DNA of 64,000 nt from Streptomyces sp. JH14 (GTDB lineage Bacteria; Actinomycetota; Actinomycetes; Streptomycetales; Streptomycetaceae), in the NCBI RefSeq assembly GCF_029428675.1, contig NZ_JAJNEL010000001.1, positions 1,302,001 through 1,366,000 on the forward strand, given 5' to 3'. Under the pieces are notes generated by a model that searched no databases, was not told the DNA's origin, and was given only the letters and a program-made list of their open reading frames with translations. The first letter of the stretch is position 1. The number at the start of each line of letters is the position of its first letter. Of this stretch, positions 8,742 to 16,962 are shown piece by piece. The translations under genes were made by a program, and so were the position numbers.

Positions 8742-8760
8742 ATGTGAGACCTGATCACAT
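8742..8760. promoter_or_regulatory. operator-like palindrome upstream of methyltransferase operon
   Basis: ATGTGA and TCACAT arms surround a 7-base spacer, within the 8654-9004 non-coding stretch before the methyltransferase gene. It is similar in kind to GntR- or Crp-type sites but with non-standard spacing. The rest of 8654-9004 shows no gene I trust; a short GTG frame at 8787 behind a GGGGGAGA sequence is noted and rejected elsewhere. Confidence 0.35.
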
Positions 8761-9004
8761 CCGCTGGCGATCTCGGGGGAGACCATGTGCCGGACGGTCT
8801 CGGCATCACCCTCACCCGCCGGCTCCATCCTGCCGGGCCTGCCGCATACGGCCTGCCCGCCCCCTCGTCGCCCCTCGCCCGCACCGTTCCCGTGCGGTCC
8901 GCCGCGACGTGTCAAAGACACTCCCCCGGGGCGCAGTTGACGAGCCGTCCGGCGCGACCGTGGCTCACGGGACAACACACCCATGATCTCTGGAGTACGC
9001 AGCA

Positions 9005-9850
9005 ATGCACCGTGGAGTTGAGCTGACCGCATTTCTCGTCAACGAGTCCCGGGCCCGACAGCCCGATCTCGCCGAAGACCCGCTGGCAGCGGCGTGGATC
9101 CCGGACAACGACCGGCCGGCGGTGCGCGCGCTGTGGGACGAGTTCGCCGATGTCGTGTATCCGCACGACGACCTGGTCGTGTCGCTGCGCGGACGGTACA
9201 TCATGGACACCCTCGCAGCCGCGCTGCGCAAGGATCCCGACACGGTGCTCGTGGTGTGCGGTGCCGGCTTCTCCTCGTACCCGTGGCTGCTCCCCTTCAA
9301 GGTGGCGCTGGAGGTGGACCTGCCGGACATGATCGAGGCCAAGCAGCGGCGCGTGGCGAAGCTGGTGGCGTCCGGAGTCCTGCCGGAGCGCGATGTCCGG
9401 CATCTGCCGGTGGATCTCGGCAGCCGGGCCGGACGGGACGAACTCTCGTCGCTGGTACGCGAACTGGCCGACGGCCGACCGGTGGCCTACGTGGCCGAAG
9501 GGCTGGTCTTCTATCTGTCGCCGGAGGCCGCGCGCGCCGTGGTCAGCCTCGGCGCGGGCTTCGACTCGTGTGCGGTCACCGCCGTCAGCTACTGGCCGGC
9601 GGCGGCCGCGGGCAGCCGGGTGCTCGCCGATCAGCGGGACTGGTTCCGGAGCCGTTCGGTCCCCGAGGAGGCCGCCTACCTCACCCATGACGAGCTGACC
9701 TCGCTGCTCGGCACGGAGATCGAGGACCGTGGACCCGAGGACCTGCAACGCCGGTATCTCGACCGGGTGATCGTGCCCGAGTGCGACCTGATTCCCGAGT
9801 ACGTCGCCGTGTCGTGGAACGTTCCCGAAGAGGTCGGGGCAGCCGGATGA
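9005..9850 (+). CDS. PPM/LCM-type class I SAM-dependent methyltransferase
   Basis: 281 aa. The layout fits the leucine carboxyl methyltransferase (PPM1/LCM) family: substrate-binding N-terminal helices, the SAM-binding loop VLVVCGAGFSSYPW (about residues 79-92), the acidic strand end ALEVDLPDMIEAKQ, and the family motif VAYVAEGLVFYLSPE (about 159-173). Actinobacterial members usually methylate carboxyl or hydroxyl groups of small molecules. The substrate here is unknown. The TGA overlaps the ATG of the membrane-protein gene, so the two are coupled and likely work together. Confidence 0.8.
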   Translation: MHRGVELTAFLVNESRARQPDLAEDPLAAAWIPDNDRPAVRALWDEFADVVYPHDDLVVSLRGRYIMDTLAAALRKDPDTVLVVCGAGFSSYPWLLPFKVALEVDLPDMIEAKQRRVAKLVASGVLPERDVRHLPVDLGSRAGRDELSSLVRELADGRPVAYVAEGLVFYLSPEAARAVVSLGAGFDSCAVTAVSYWPAAAAGSRVLADQRDWFRSRSVPEEAAYLTHDELTSLLGTEIEDRGPEDLQRRYLDRVIVPECDLIPEYVAVSWNVPEEVGAAG

Positions 9851-11190
9851 CCGACGTGCTCCATCTCCAGAGCCGGGCGTACCCGCTCCACCACAGCCTG
9901 CCCGTCCTCGCTCTGGAGTCCGTCACCGTGCCGGGTCACGGTGAACTGCGGCCGTTCACCGGAGAGCTCGGAACGCTCGCGTACAACCCGGACTTCACGG
10001 TCGAGTTGGACCTCACCGGGCTGATCGCCACGAAGATCACCCTGCCCGGAACCGAGATCGTCGGCTGTCATGCGCGGATCCTGAGCGCGGGCAGCATCCT
10101 GGTGGCCTACGCCCTGCGCCATGACGTGGACCTCCGGCAACTGTCCCTCCACGACCTCGACGCCTTCGATGCGCGGATCAACCGGCAGCTGCGCGAGGCG
10201 GACTCCTCCCTGCTCACGGCGGTGCTCACCGCCGCGGTACGCAGCGGTCTGATCAAGGACCTCGTCCTGCGGCCGGATCTCGCCCTCAGCGGCGAGCAGG
10301 CACCGGTGGACCGCCGGTCGGCGCGGTACAACTGCCATTTCGTCACCCAGGAGCCGCCCTGGCAGCCCGATCCACGCGTTCCTGTGCTCAGCTCGGGACC
10401 GGCCTGCCGTGTGCTCCTGCCGTACACCTACGCCTGGGACGCCGATCCCGGGACCGAGCTGCTCGATCTGCTGACCATGACGGAACCCACGGATATCGCG
10501 GTGGCCCAGCAGTCACTGCTCGTCGGTGCCCTGGTGGGCGGCCGCCGGATACTCGCGGACCTGGCCGCCGCCCAGGCCAGGAGCGTCGACGTCCATGCGT
10601 TCCGCCGGTTCCTCGACGGCGTCTGGTCCGACTACCACCATCTCGACAGCTACCGCATAGAGTCCACTCAGAACCACCGGTCCACCTATCTGGCCGCCCG
10701 CGAGTCCATCGGACTGGACGGCACCCACGAACGAGCCGACAAACTGCTCGGCTATGTCGGCAGTTCGCTGCTGGCCGCGTCGTCGCAGCGCGCCGAGGCC
10801 CTGGACACCCGCCTCAACCGCGTCGCCGCCTCACTGGCCATGGTCACCGCGGCGGCCTTCGGTCTCGATGCCGTGGGGTTCCTTCTGCCCAATGTCTCCT
10901 TAGGGATCCGGATCTCGGCCGTCGCCGGTCTGATCACGCTGACCGCGGCCGGGATACTCGCCGTCGTCTTCCCGCGCCGCCCCCGCAGGGCCCCCACGGA
11001 TCCGGAACCCGAGCCCGCGGAACCGCCGCCGGGCCGCCCGCCCGCCGGAGGACCACGCCCCGGCCCACGGCATCGCACCGTGCTTCCTGCACCTCGCCCG
11101 TCCCCTCTCGTTCTCCCCTTCTCAGACGACCACCCGGACGGTGCCCCTCCGCATCCGTCCGGGGCCGGCAGCGGACCGCCGGGGCTCTGA
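9847..11190 (+). CDS. hypothetical protein with two C-terminal transmembrane helices
   Basis: 447 aa, not recognised. About residues 1-300 are soluble, with strand-rich and helical parts (LLPYTYAWDADPG near 190; YHHLDSYRIESTQNHRSTYLAARE near 263). A helix then leads into two hydrophobic segments at about 328-348 and 355-376. The tail is Pro/Arg-rich and disordered. Helical body, paired C-terminal membrane helices and short loop resemble the layout of CorA-like or RMD1/DUF155-like proteins, but I see no GMN motif. The ATG overlaps the stop of the upstream methyltransferase (ATGA), pointing to a two-gene functional unit. The soluble part should face the cytoplasm. Confidence 0.75.
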   Translation: MTDVLHLQSRAYPLHHSLPVLALESVTVPGHGELRPFTGELGTLAYNPDFTVELDLTGLIATKITLPGTEIVGCHARILSAGSILVAYALRHDVDLRQLSLHDLDAFDARINRQLREADSSLLTAVLTAAVRSGLIKDLVLRPDLALSGEQAPVDRRSARYNCHFVTQEPPWQPDPRVPVLSSGPACRVLLPYTYAWDADPGTELLDLLTMTEPTDIAVAQQSLLVGALVGGRRILADLAAAQARSVDVHAFRRFLDGVWSDYHHLDSYRIESTQNHRSTYLAARESIGLDGTHERADKLLGYVGSSLLAASSQRAEALDTRLNRVAASLAMVTAAAFGLDAVGFLLPNVSLGIRISAVAGLITLTAAGILAVVFPRRPRRAPTDPEPEPAEPPPGRPPAGGPRPGPRHRTVLPAPRPSPLVLPFSDDHPDGAPPHPSGAGSGPPGL

Positions 11191-11267
11191 GCGGAGGCTG
11201 CGCCGCCGCGGTCCCCGCCTCCGGAAACCGGCTGGACCGGCCGCCCGTCAACAGCGAGAGTGACCGC

Positions 11268-12284
11268 ATGACTTCACTCGTACGCCACATCACCATCGAC
11301 TGTGCCGATGCCTACAAGCTCGGCAGTTTCTGGGCCGAGGTGCTCGGTTCCCGGTTGCACGACGACGATGCGCCCGGTGATCCCCAGGCGCTCGTCGCGA
11401 CCCCCGGTGCCGCGCTGCTGTTCATTGCGGTACCCGAGCCGAAGAGCGTCAAGAACAGGGTCCATCTGGACATCCAGCCGCAGGACCGCACCCGGGACGA
11501 GGAGGTCGAGCGGCTGCTCGCCCTCGGTGCCACGCTCGTCGGCGACCATCGCAAGCCCAACGGCCGGGGCTGGGCGACGCTCGCCGACCCCGAGGGCAAT
11601 GAGTTCTGCGTGGAGTGCAGCGCCGTCGAACGGGCGGCGCTGACCGCGACGCGGCTGCCCGTCACCGCCGATGATGTGACCACCGCCGTCCACCTCGCGC
11701 TCGCCGCGCTCCGCCGGGTTCCTGAGGACCATTGGCGGGCGCCCGCCGGGACGCTGGAGTGGGACTCCTGGGAGACGGTGGAGCACCTGAACGACGATCT
11801 CTTCGCGTACGCGGCCCAGTTGGGCCCGAAGAAGCCGTCGCTGGACCGCGAGGTGCCGTACCGCTGGGGAGCCGACCGCAAGGGCGGCCCGGCGAATTCG
11901 ATCTTCGCGAACCCCGACGCAGGGCCGATCGGCCTGCTCCAGACCCTGGAAGCGAGCGGCGCCCTGCTGACGGCGATGGTACGGACGACCGCGGCGGACG
12001 TCCGCTCCTACCACTCGTACGGGGTGTCCGACCCGGAGGGCTTCGCGGCCATGGGAATCGTGGAGACCCTGGTCCACGCCCACGATGTGGTCCAGGGCCT
12101 GGACATCCCCTGGGCGCCGCCCGCGGACCTGTGCGACCGCGCGCTGGCCCGGCTGTTCCCGGACGCCCCGGACGACGCCGACCGGTGGACCGTCCTGCTC
12201 TGGTCCACCGGCCGGGCCGAGCTGCCCGGGCGCGAGCGCGTCACCTCGTGGAAGTGGCGCAGCGCGCCGCTCGATGCCGTCTAG
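11268..12284 (+). CDS. VOC (glyoxalase-like) and DinB/maleylpyruvate-isomerase-like fusion protein
   Basis: 338 aa with two domains. Residues 1-120 form a VOC/glyoxalase-bleomycin-resistance fold (VRHITIDCADAYKLGSFWAEVLG at the start, WATLADPEGNEFCVE at the end). Residues about 128-338 look like a DinB/mycothiol-dependent maleylpyruvate isomerase domain: an N-terminal helix with LRRVPEDHW, WDSWETVEHLNDDLF with its typical His, and METLVHAHDVVQGL-type second His (here VETLVHAHDVV). Actinobacterial fusions of this kind are thought to act on mycothiol adducts or as detoxification enzymes; that is inference. Monocistronic by spacing. Confidence 0.8.
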   Translation: MTSLVRHITIDCADAYKLGSFWAEVLGSRLHDDDAPGDPQALVATPGAALLFIAVPEPKSVKNRVHLDIQPQDRTRDEEVERLLALGATLVGDHRKPNGRGWATLADPEGNEFCVECSAVERAALTATRLPVTADDVTTAVHLALAALRRVPEDHWRAPAGTLEWDSWETVEHLNDDLFAYAAQLGPKKPSLDREVPYRWGADRKGGPANSIFANPDAGPIGLLQTLEASGALLTAMVRTTAADVRSYHSYGVSDPEGFAAMGIVETLVHAHDVVQGLDIPWAPPADLCDRALARLFPDAPDDADRWTVLLWSTGRAELPGRERVTSWKWRSAPLDAV

Positions 12285-12295
12285 GCTGCGCGGAC

Positions 12296-12480
12296 TCCCC
12301 GGTTCCCACCGGTGGGAGAACCAGCTCGCCGCCGGGAGCAGCGTCGCGTTGTGGTCGAACAGCGCCTGGTTCTCCCACGCGTTGCCGGAGGCCGGATCTG
12401 CCGGGTCCCGTCCGCCGGCGCCGACGGCGGTCCAGGCGGGCTCCCCGTACACGGCGCCGGGACCGCGACGGTTCGGGACG
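12296..12480 (-). pseudogene. C-terminal remnant of a GH53 arabinogalactan endo-beta-1,4-galactanase
   Basis: Read leftwards in one frame, this non-coding stretch gives RRGPGAVYGEPAWTAV, then DPADPASGNAWENQALFD and LLPAASWFSHRW. From memory this is the conserved C-terminal end of GH53 galactanases (G-V-F-Y-W-E-P-A-W, W-E-N-Q-A-L-F-D, L-P-S/A). There is no start, no signal peptide and no catalytic Glu region, because the frame runs straight into the 3' end of the beta-galactosidase gene. The neighbours are GH42 and a sugar ABC importer, exactly where a galactanase gene is expected. I read it as the leftover of a deleted gene. Boundaries are approximate. Confidence 0.65.
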
Positions 12481-12492
12481 AGGGTGGGCAGC

Positions 12493-14538
12493 TCAGCCGT
12501 CGAGGCGTACGACCCTGACCGCGCCCGCCGGAACGGCGAGGTGGCCCACAGCGTGCTCGCCGGTGAGAAGTTCGGTGCCGGGGCCGTCGAGCGGCAGCTT
12601 CGCGTCGTCCCCGGTGTGATTGATCGCGAAGAGGTACGTGCCGCTGTCGCCGGTGCGGCGTACGACCTCGACGTCGTGCGGGAGGCCGGTGCGCGGCGCG
12701 ATCCGGGCGTCTTCACAGGCCCGTTCGAGGACGGCGTCGAGATGGGATCCGGACAGCCGGGTGGAGATGTACCAGGCGGTGCCCCTGCCCAGACGGTGCC
12801 GGGTGACGGCGGGGCGGCCGGCGGGCATGCCGTCGGCGTAGGACCAGACGGTCTCGGCGCCGCGCGGGATCACCACGTCCGACCACAGGTCGCCGGTCAG
12901 CTCCGGGCCCTCGGGGGCGCCCTCGGGCGTGATCAGGCGGACCGTCCCGCCCTCTCCGAGCGGTGAGAACTCCTCGATCGTCAGCCCGAGTACGTCCCGC
13001 AGGGCGCCCGGGTACGGCCCGGGGTGCACGGAGTCATGGGTGTCGACGATGCCGGAGAAGTACGAGACGACGAGCGTGCCGCCGTTCTCGACGTAGCGCC
13101 GGAGGTTCCGGCCGGTCTCCTCGGTGGCGAGATAGAGGGCCGGGACGACGACCAGCGGATACCCGGAAAGATCGGCGTCCGGGTGGGCGAAGTCGACGGT
13201 GAGATGACGGTCGTACATCGAGGCGTAGAAGGTGTCGGCACGCTCGCGGGCGTCGTGGTCCTCGCTCGGCCGCCACTCCAGCTTCTGCGCCCACCAGGAC
13301 TGCCAGTCCCAGAGCATGGCCGCGTCGGCGACGGTCCGGGTGGAGCGGACGCCGCTCAGCAGGCCGAGGCCGGCACCGAGCGCGGCAACCTCGCGCCACA
13401 CCCGGGAGTCCGTACCGGCGTGCGGCACCATCGCCGAGTGGAACTTCTCCGCACCGCTGCGTGACTGCCTCCACTGAAAGAACATGGCCCCGTCGGAGCC
13501 GCGCGCGACATGCGCGAGGCTGTTGCGGGCCATCTCACCCGGGCGCTTGGCGGGGTTGCGGGGCTGCCAGCTGACGCCGCTGGTGGAGTGTTCCAGAAGC
13601 AGCCAGGGTGCGCCGCCCGCGACGGAGCGGGTGAGGTCGGCGGCCATCGCGAGGTTGACATGGGTGCGGCGGCCGTCGGTGATCAGATAGTGGTCGTTGG
13701 TGACGAGGTCGGTCTCGCGGCCCCAGGCCCAGTAGTCGACGGAGTCGCACTGGCTGAGGGCGGTCATGAAGTTGGTGGTGACCGGGATACCGGGAGCGAA
13801 GCGGTGCAGGATGTCCCGTTCGCTGCAGAAGTTCTCGCGCATCGTGACATCGGCGAAGCGGGCGTAGTCCAGACGCTGGGCCGGGTTGGCGACGGTCGGG
13901 GTGGCGCGGGGCGGGTCGATCTCGTCGAGGCTGCGGTAGCGCTGCCCCCAGAAGGCGGTGCCCCAGGCCTCGTTGACGGCGTCGACGCTGCCGTGGCGGG
14001 TGGCCAGCCAGCGGCGGAAGTGGGCGGCGCAGTTGTCGCAGTAGCAGGCGCTGACCGGAACGCCGTACTCGTTGTGGACGTGCCACATCGCGAGCGCCGG
14101 GTGGTGTGCGTACCGGCGGGCGAGCTGTTCGGTGATGTTCGCCGCAGCCGACCGGTACGCGGGGTTGCTGTGGCAGATCGCGCCGCGTGACCCGAAGGCG
14201 TACCGGACCCCCTCCCGGCTGACCGGGAGGGCCTCGGGGTGGGCGCGGTAGAACCAGGCGGGCGGGGCGACGGTGGGCGTGCCGAGGTCGACCCGGATGC
14301 CGGCCCCGTGCAGCAGGTCGAGGACCCGGTCGAGCCAGCCGAAGTCGTAACCGCCGGGCTCGGGTTCGAGGAGTGTCCAGGAGAAGATCCCGACGCTGAC
14401 CATGGTCACGCCGGCCTCCCGCATCAGGGCCACGTCCTCGCGCCAGACCTCTTCCGGCCACTGCTCGGGGTTGTAGTCGCCGCCGAAGGCGAGCCTGCGC
14501 AGACCGTGCGGGGCGGGCTCGGGCGCGGGGTGCGGCAT
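12493..14538 (-). CDS. GH42 beta-galactosidase
   Basis: 681 aa, normal for GH42, with no signal peptide, so intracellular. It hydrolyses beta-galactosides, here most likely galacto-oligosaccharides from galactan. The TIM barrel opens with FGGDYNPEQWPEEVW. The acid/base Glu is in WHVHNEYG (Glu157) and the nucleophile in LLLEHSTSG (Glu315). Cys122, Cys164, Cys166 and Cys169 (CYCDNC) match the structural zinc site of the family. An A4/trimerisation-like middle domain and a C-terminal beta domain follow. ATG 14538 has a GGAG ribosome-binding sequence. It is divergent from the importer operon and shares its operator region. Confidence 0.93.
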   Translation of the reverse strand: MPHPAPEPAPHGLRRLAFGGDYNPEQWPEEVWREDVALMREAGVTMVSVGIFSWTLLEPEPGGYDFGWLDRVLDLLHGAGIRVDLGTPTVAPPAWFYRAHPEALPVSREGVRYAFGSRGAICHSNPAYRSAAANITEQLARRYAHHPALAMWHVHNEYGVPVSACYCDNCAAHFRRWLATRHGSVDAVNEAWGTAFWGQRYRSLDEIDPPRATPTVANPAQRLDYARFADVTMRENFCSERDILHRFAPGIPVTTNFMTALSQCDSVDYWAWGRETDLVTNDHYLITDGRRTHVNLAMAADLTRSVAGGAPWLLLEHSTSGVSWQPRNPAKRPGEMARNSLAHVARGSDGAMFFQWRQSRSGAEKFHSAMVPHAGTDSRVWREVAALGAGLGLLSGVRSTRTVADAAMLWDWQSWWAQKLEWRPSEDHDARERADTFYASMYDRHLTVDFAHPDADLSGYPLVVVPALYLATEETGRNLRRYVENGGTLVVSYFSGIVDTHDSVHPGPYPGALRDVLGLTIEEFSPLGEGGTVRLITPEGAPEGPELTGDLWSDVVIPRGAETVWSYADGMPAGRPAVTRHRLGRGTAWYISTRLSGSHLDAVLERACEDARIAPRTGLPHDVEVVRRTGDSGTYLFAINHTGDDAKLPLDGPGTELLTGEHAVGHLAVPAGAVRVVRLDG

Positions 14539-14631
14539 GGGTATCTCCTGGGCTCTTCGGTACCAACTTCTGGGAACGTGCACACACATGGTCGGTGGCG
14601 CAGAGCCCACATAACCGCACAGCATCAACCA

Positions 14632-14674
14632 TTGACAAGTGTCGGATTGGTTTCTCTACTGTGAACGCTCACAG
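14632..14674 (+). promoter_or_regulatory. sigma70-type promoter with LacI-type operator before the galactan importer operon
   Basis: TTGACA (14632-14637), a 17-base spacer and TCTACT (14655-14660) form a housekeeping-type promoter. The palindrome CTGTGAACGCTCACAG (14659-14674, centre CG) overlaps the -10 end and start site. TGTGA-n4-TCACA with a central CG is typical for LacI-family repressors, and a LacI gene ends the same operon at 17869. I infer repression of the importer, and possibly of the divergent GH42 gene. Confidence 0.72.
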
Positions 14675-14719
14675 CGCAGTTCGGCGCTGCACCCTCGCTT
14701 CTCGTCAGGGGAGAAACCC

Positions 14720-16039
14720 ATGAAGTACCGCATCGTCGCGGTGTCCACAGCCGCTGCACTCGCCGCCACCGGCCTGCTCTCGGGCTGCGGCTCGTCGGAC
14801 GACGACGGCGGGGACGGCCCGGCCGCATCCGGTCCCGTCTCGCTCACCTACTGGGCCTGGGCACCCGGCCTGGACAAGGTCGCGGACATCTGGAACGCAG
14901 GCGAGGGCAAGAAGACCGGCATCACCGTCACGGTGAAGAAGCAAGCATCGGGCGACGACCTGGTCACCAAGATCATCACGGCGGCCAAGGCCCATAAGGC
15001 CCCCGACCTGGTACAGGCGGAGTACCAGGCCATCCCCACCCTGGTCTCCAACGATGTGCTCGCCGACATATCCAAGGAGGCGGGCGACGCCAAGGGCAAA
15101 TTCGCCGACGGCATCTGGCAGCAGACGACTCTCGGATCGGACGCTCTGTACGCCGTGCCACAGGACTCCGGCCCGCTGATGTTCTACTACCGCCAGGACC
15201 TGTTCAAGCAGTACGGCCTGTCCGTGCCCACCACCTGGAACGAGTTCGCCGAGACGGCCCGCGCACTGAAGAAGAAGGCTCCGGACAAGGACCTCACCAC
15301 GTTCTCCTCGAACGACTCCGGTCTCTTCGCGGGCCTCGCCCAGCAGGCCGGGGCGAAGTGGTGGACCACCGGCGGCGACAAGTGGAAGGTCGCCATCGAC
15401 GACGCCGCCACGCAGAAGGTCGCGGACTTCTGGGGCGGTCTGGTCAAGGAAGGCGCCGTCGACAACCAGCCGATGTACACCCCGGCCTGGAACAAGGCGC
15501 TCAACACCGGCAAGCAGATCGCCTGGGTCAGTGCGGTCTGGGCGCCCGGGACCCTCACCACGGCGGCGCCCGACACCAAGGGCAAGTGGGCCATGGCCCC
15601 GCTCCCCCAGTGGACGGCCGGCCAGAACATCACCGGCAGCTGGGGCGGCTCCTCCACCGCCGTCACCAACGACTCCAAGAACAAGGCCGCCGCCGCGACC
15701 TTCGCGAAGTGGCTGAACACGGACTCGGAGGCGCTGGCCGCACTGGTCAAGGAGAGCGGCATCTACCCCGCCGCCACGGCCGCCCAGACCGGCGGCGCGC
15801 TCGCCCAGGCCCCGGACTACTTCTCCAACCAGCCCGACTTCTACACGAAGGCCGCCGAGATCGCGCAGGGCACCGCGCCCGCCGCCTGGGGCCCGAACGT
15901 GAACGTCGCGTACACCGCCTTCAAGGACAACTTCGCCAAGGCCGCCAAGAGCAAGTCGGACTTCGGGCCCGCCCTGACCGCGATGCAGGACGCCACCGTC
16001 GCCGACCTCAAGAAGCAGGGCTTCGGGGTCTCCGAGTGA
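14720..16039 (+). CDS. ABC sugar importer, substrate-binding lipoprotein
   Basis: 439 aa extracellular solute-binding protein, family 1 (MalE-like). The lipobox LLSGC puts the lipidated Cys at residue 23, followed by an Asp/Gly-rich tether. LTYWAWAPGLDKVADIWN starts the mature fold, and SGPLMFYYRQDLFKQYG and GSWGGSSTAVT are family segments. ATG 14720 follows AGGGGAGAAA. It is the first gene of an operon with two permeases and a LacI regulator, next to a GH42 beta-galactosidase, so galactan-derived oligosaccharides are the likely ligand. The stop overlaps the GTG of the first permease. No ATPase is encoded; the shared MsiK-type ATPase of streptomycetes is expected to serve it. Confidence 0.9.
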   Translation: MKYRIVAVSTAAALAATGLLSGCGSSDDDGGDGPAASGPVSLTYWAWAPGLDKVADIWNAGEGKKTGITVTVKKQASGDDLVTKIITAAKAHKAPDLVQAEYQAIPTLVSNDVLADISKEAGDAKGKFADGIWQQTTLGSDALYAVPQDSGPLMFYYRQDLFKQYGLSVPTTWNEFAETARALKKKAPDKDLTTFSSNDSGLFAGLAQQAGAKWWTTGGDKWKVAIDDAATQKVADFWGGLVKEGAVDNQPMYTPAWNKALNTGKQIAWVSAVWAPGTLTTAAPDTKGKWAMAPLPQWTAGQNITGSWGGSSTAVTNDSKNKAAAATFAKWLNTDSEALAALVKESGIYPAATAAQTGGALAQAPDYFSNQPDFYTKAAEIAQGTAPAAWGPNVNVAYTAFKDNFAKAAKSKSDFGPALTAMQDATVADLKKQGFGVSE

Positions 16040-16962
16040 CACGCGCACGCCGCAGGAGTGCGTACGGGGTCGAGAGCGCCCCGTACGCCTTCCTGGCCCC
16101 CGCCACCGTGCTCTTCCTGCTCTTCTTCGCCCTTCCCATCGGGTACGCGCTCTACCTCAGCTTCCGCCGGACCGAGGTCAAGGGGCTCGGCCTGGGCAAG
16201 GGCGCCCGCGCGGAGATCTGGGCGGGCTTCGCCAATTACACATCCGCGCTCTCCGACTCGGAGCTGCTGCACGGCGCCCTGCGCATCCTCGGCTACGGCG
16301 TGATCGTCGTCCCTGTGATGCTCGGCCTCGCCCTGCTGTTCGCGCTGCTCCTCGACACCGACCGGCTCCGGCTGCGGGCCTTCTCCCGGCTCGCGATCTT
16401 CCTGCCGTACGCGATCCCGGGCGTCGTCGCCGCACTGATGTGGGGCTTCCTCTATCTCCCGGACGTCAGCCCCTTCTCCTACCTCCTCGACAAGGCCGGT
16501 CTGCCGCGGCCCGATCTGCTCGACGGCGGCCCGTTGTATCTCGCCCTGGCCAACATCGCGGTCTGGGGCGGCACCGGCTTCAACATGATCGTGATCTACA
16601 CCTCGCTGCGGGCGATCCCGGCCGAGGTGTTCGAGGCGGCCCGGCTGGACGGCTGCTCGCAGCTGCAGGTCGCGCTCCGGATCAAGATCCCGATGGTGGC
16701 GCCGTCCCTGGTCCTGACGTTCTTCTTCTCGATCATCGCGACGCTCCAGGTGTTCAGTGAGCCGACGACGCTGAAGCCGCTCACCAACTCGCTGTCCACC
16801 ACCTGGAGTCCGCTGATGAAGGTCTACCAGGACGCTTTCGTCAACAACGACATCTATGCGGCGGCCGCTCAGGCGGTCATCATCGCCGTCGCCACCCTCG
16901 CCCTGTCCTTCGGCTTCCTCAGGGCGGCCAACTCCCGTACCCAGAAGGGAGATTCCCGATGA
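16036..16962 (+). CDS. ABC sugar importer permease (MalF-type)
   Basis: 308 aa inner-membrane permease of the binding-protein-dependent sugar family with six predicted helices. The first is APYAFLAPATVLFLLFFALPIG (about residues 15-37). The cytoplasmic EAA loop that contacts the ATPase is visible as EVFEAARLDGCSQLQVALRIKIP. The GTG start at 16036 overlaps the binding-protein stop, and the gene ends in an ATGA overlap with the second permease. Partner of the MalG-type gene downstream. Confidence 0.92.
   Translation: MTRARRRSAYGVESAPYAFLAPATVLFLLFFALPIGYALYLSFRRTEVKGLGLGKGARAEIWAGFANYTSALSDSELLHGALRILGYGVIVVPVMLGLALLFALLLDTDRLRLRAFSRLAIFLPYAIPGVVAALMWGFLYLPDVSPFSYLLDKAGLPRPDLLDGGPLYLALANIAVWGGTGFNMIVIYTSLRAIPAEVFEAARLDGCSQLQVALRIKIPMVAPSLVLTFFFSIIATLQVFSEPTTLKPLTNSLSTTWSPLMKVYQDAFVNNDIYAAAAQAVIIAVATLALSFGFLRAANSRTQKGDSR

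Noticed and set aside
8785..9026. Small gene or leader peptide starting at ATG 8785 or GTG 8787
   Set aside because: A GGGGGAGA sequence precedes it, but the products are Pro/Arg-rich with no recognisable fold and the GTG frame runs into the methyltransferase start.
11274..12716. A 480-residue minus-strand protein opposite the VOC-DinB gene
   Set aside because: Most of it is antisense shadow of the VOC-DinB gene and the GH42 end. Only the part in the gap (12296-12480) carries GH53-like sequence.
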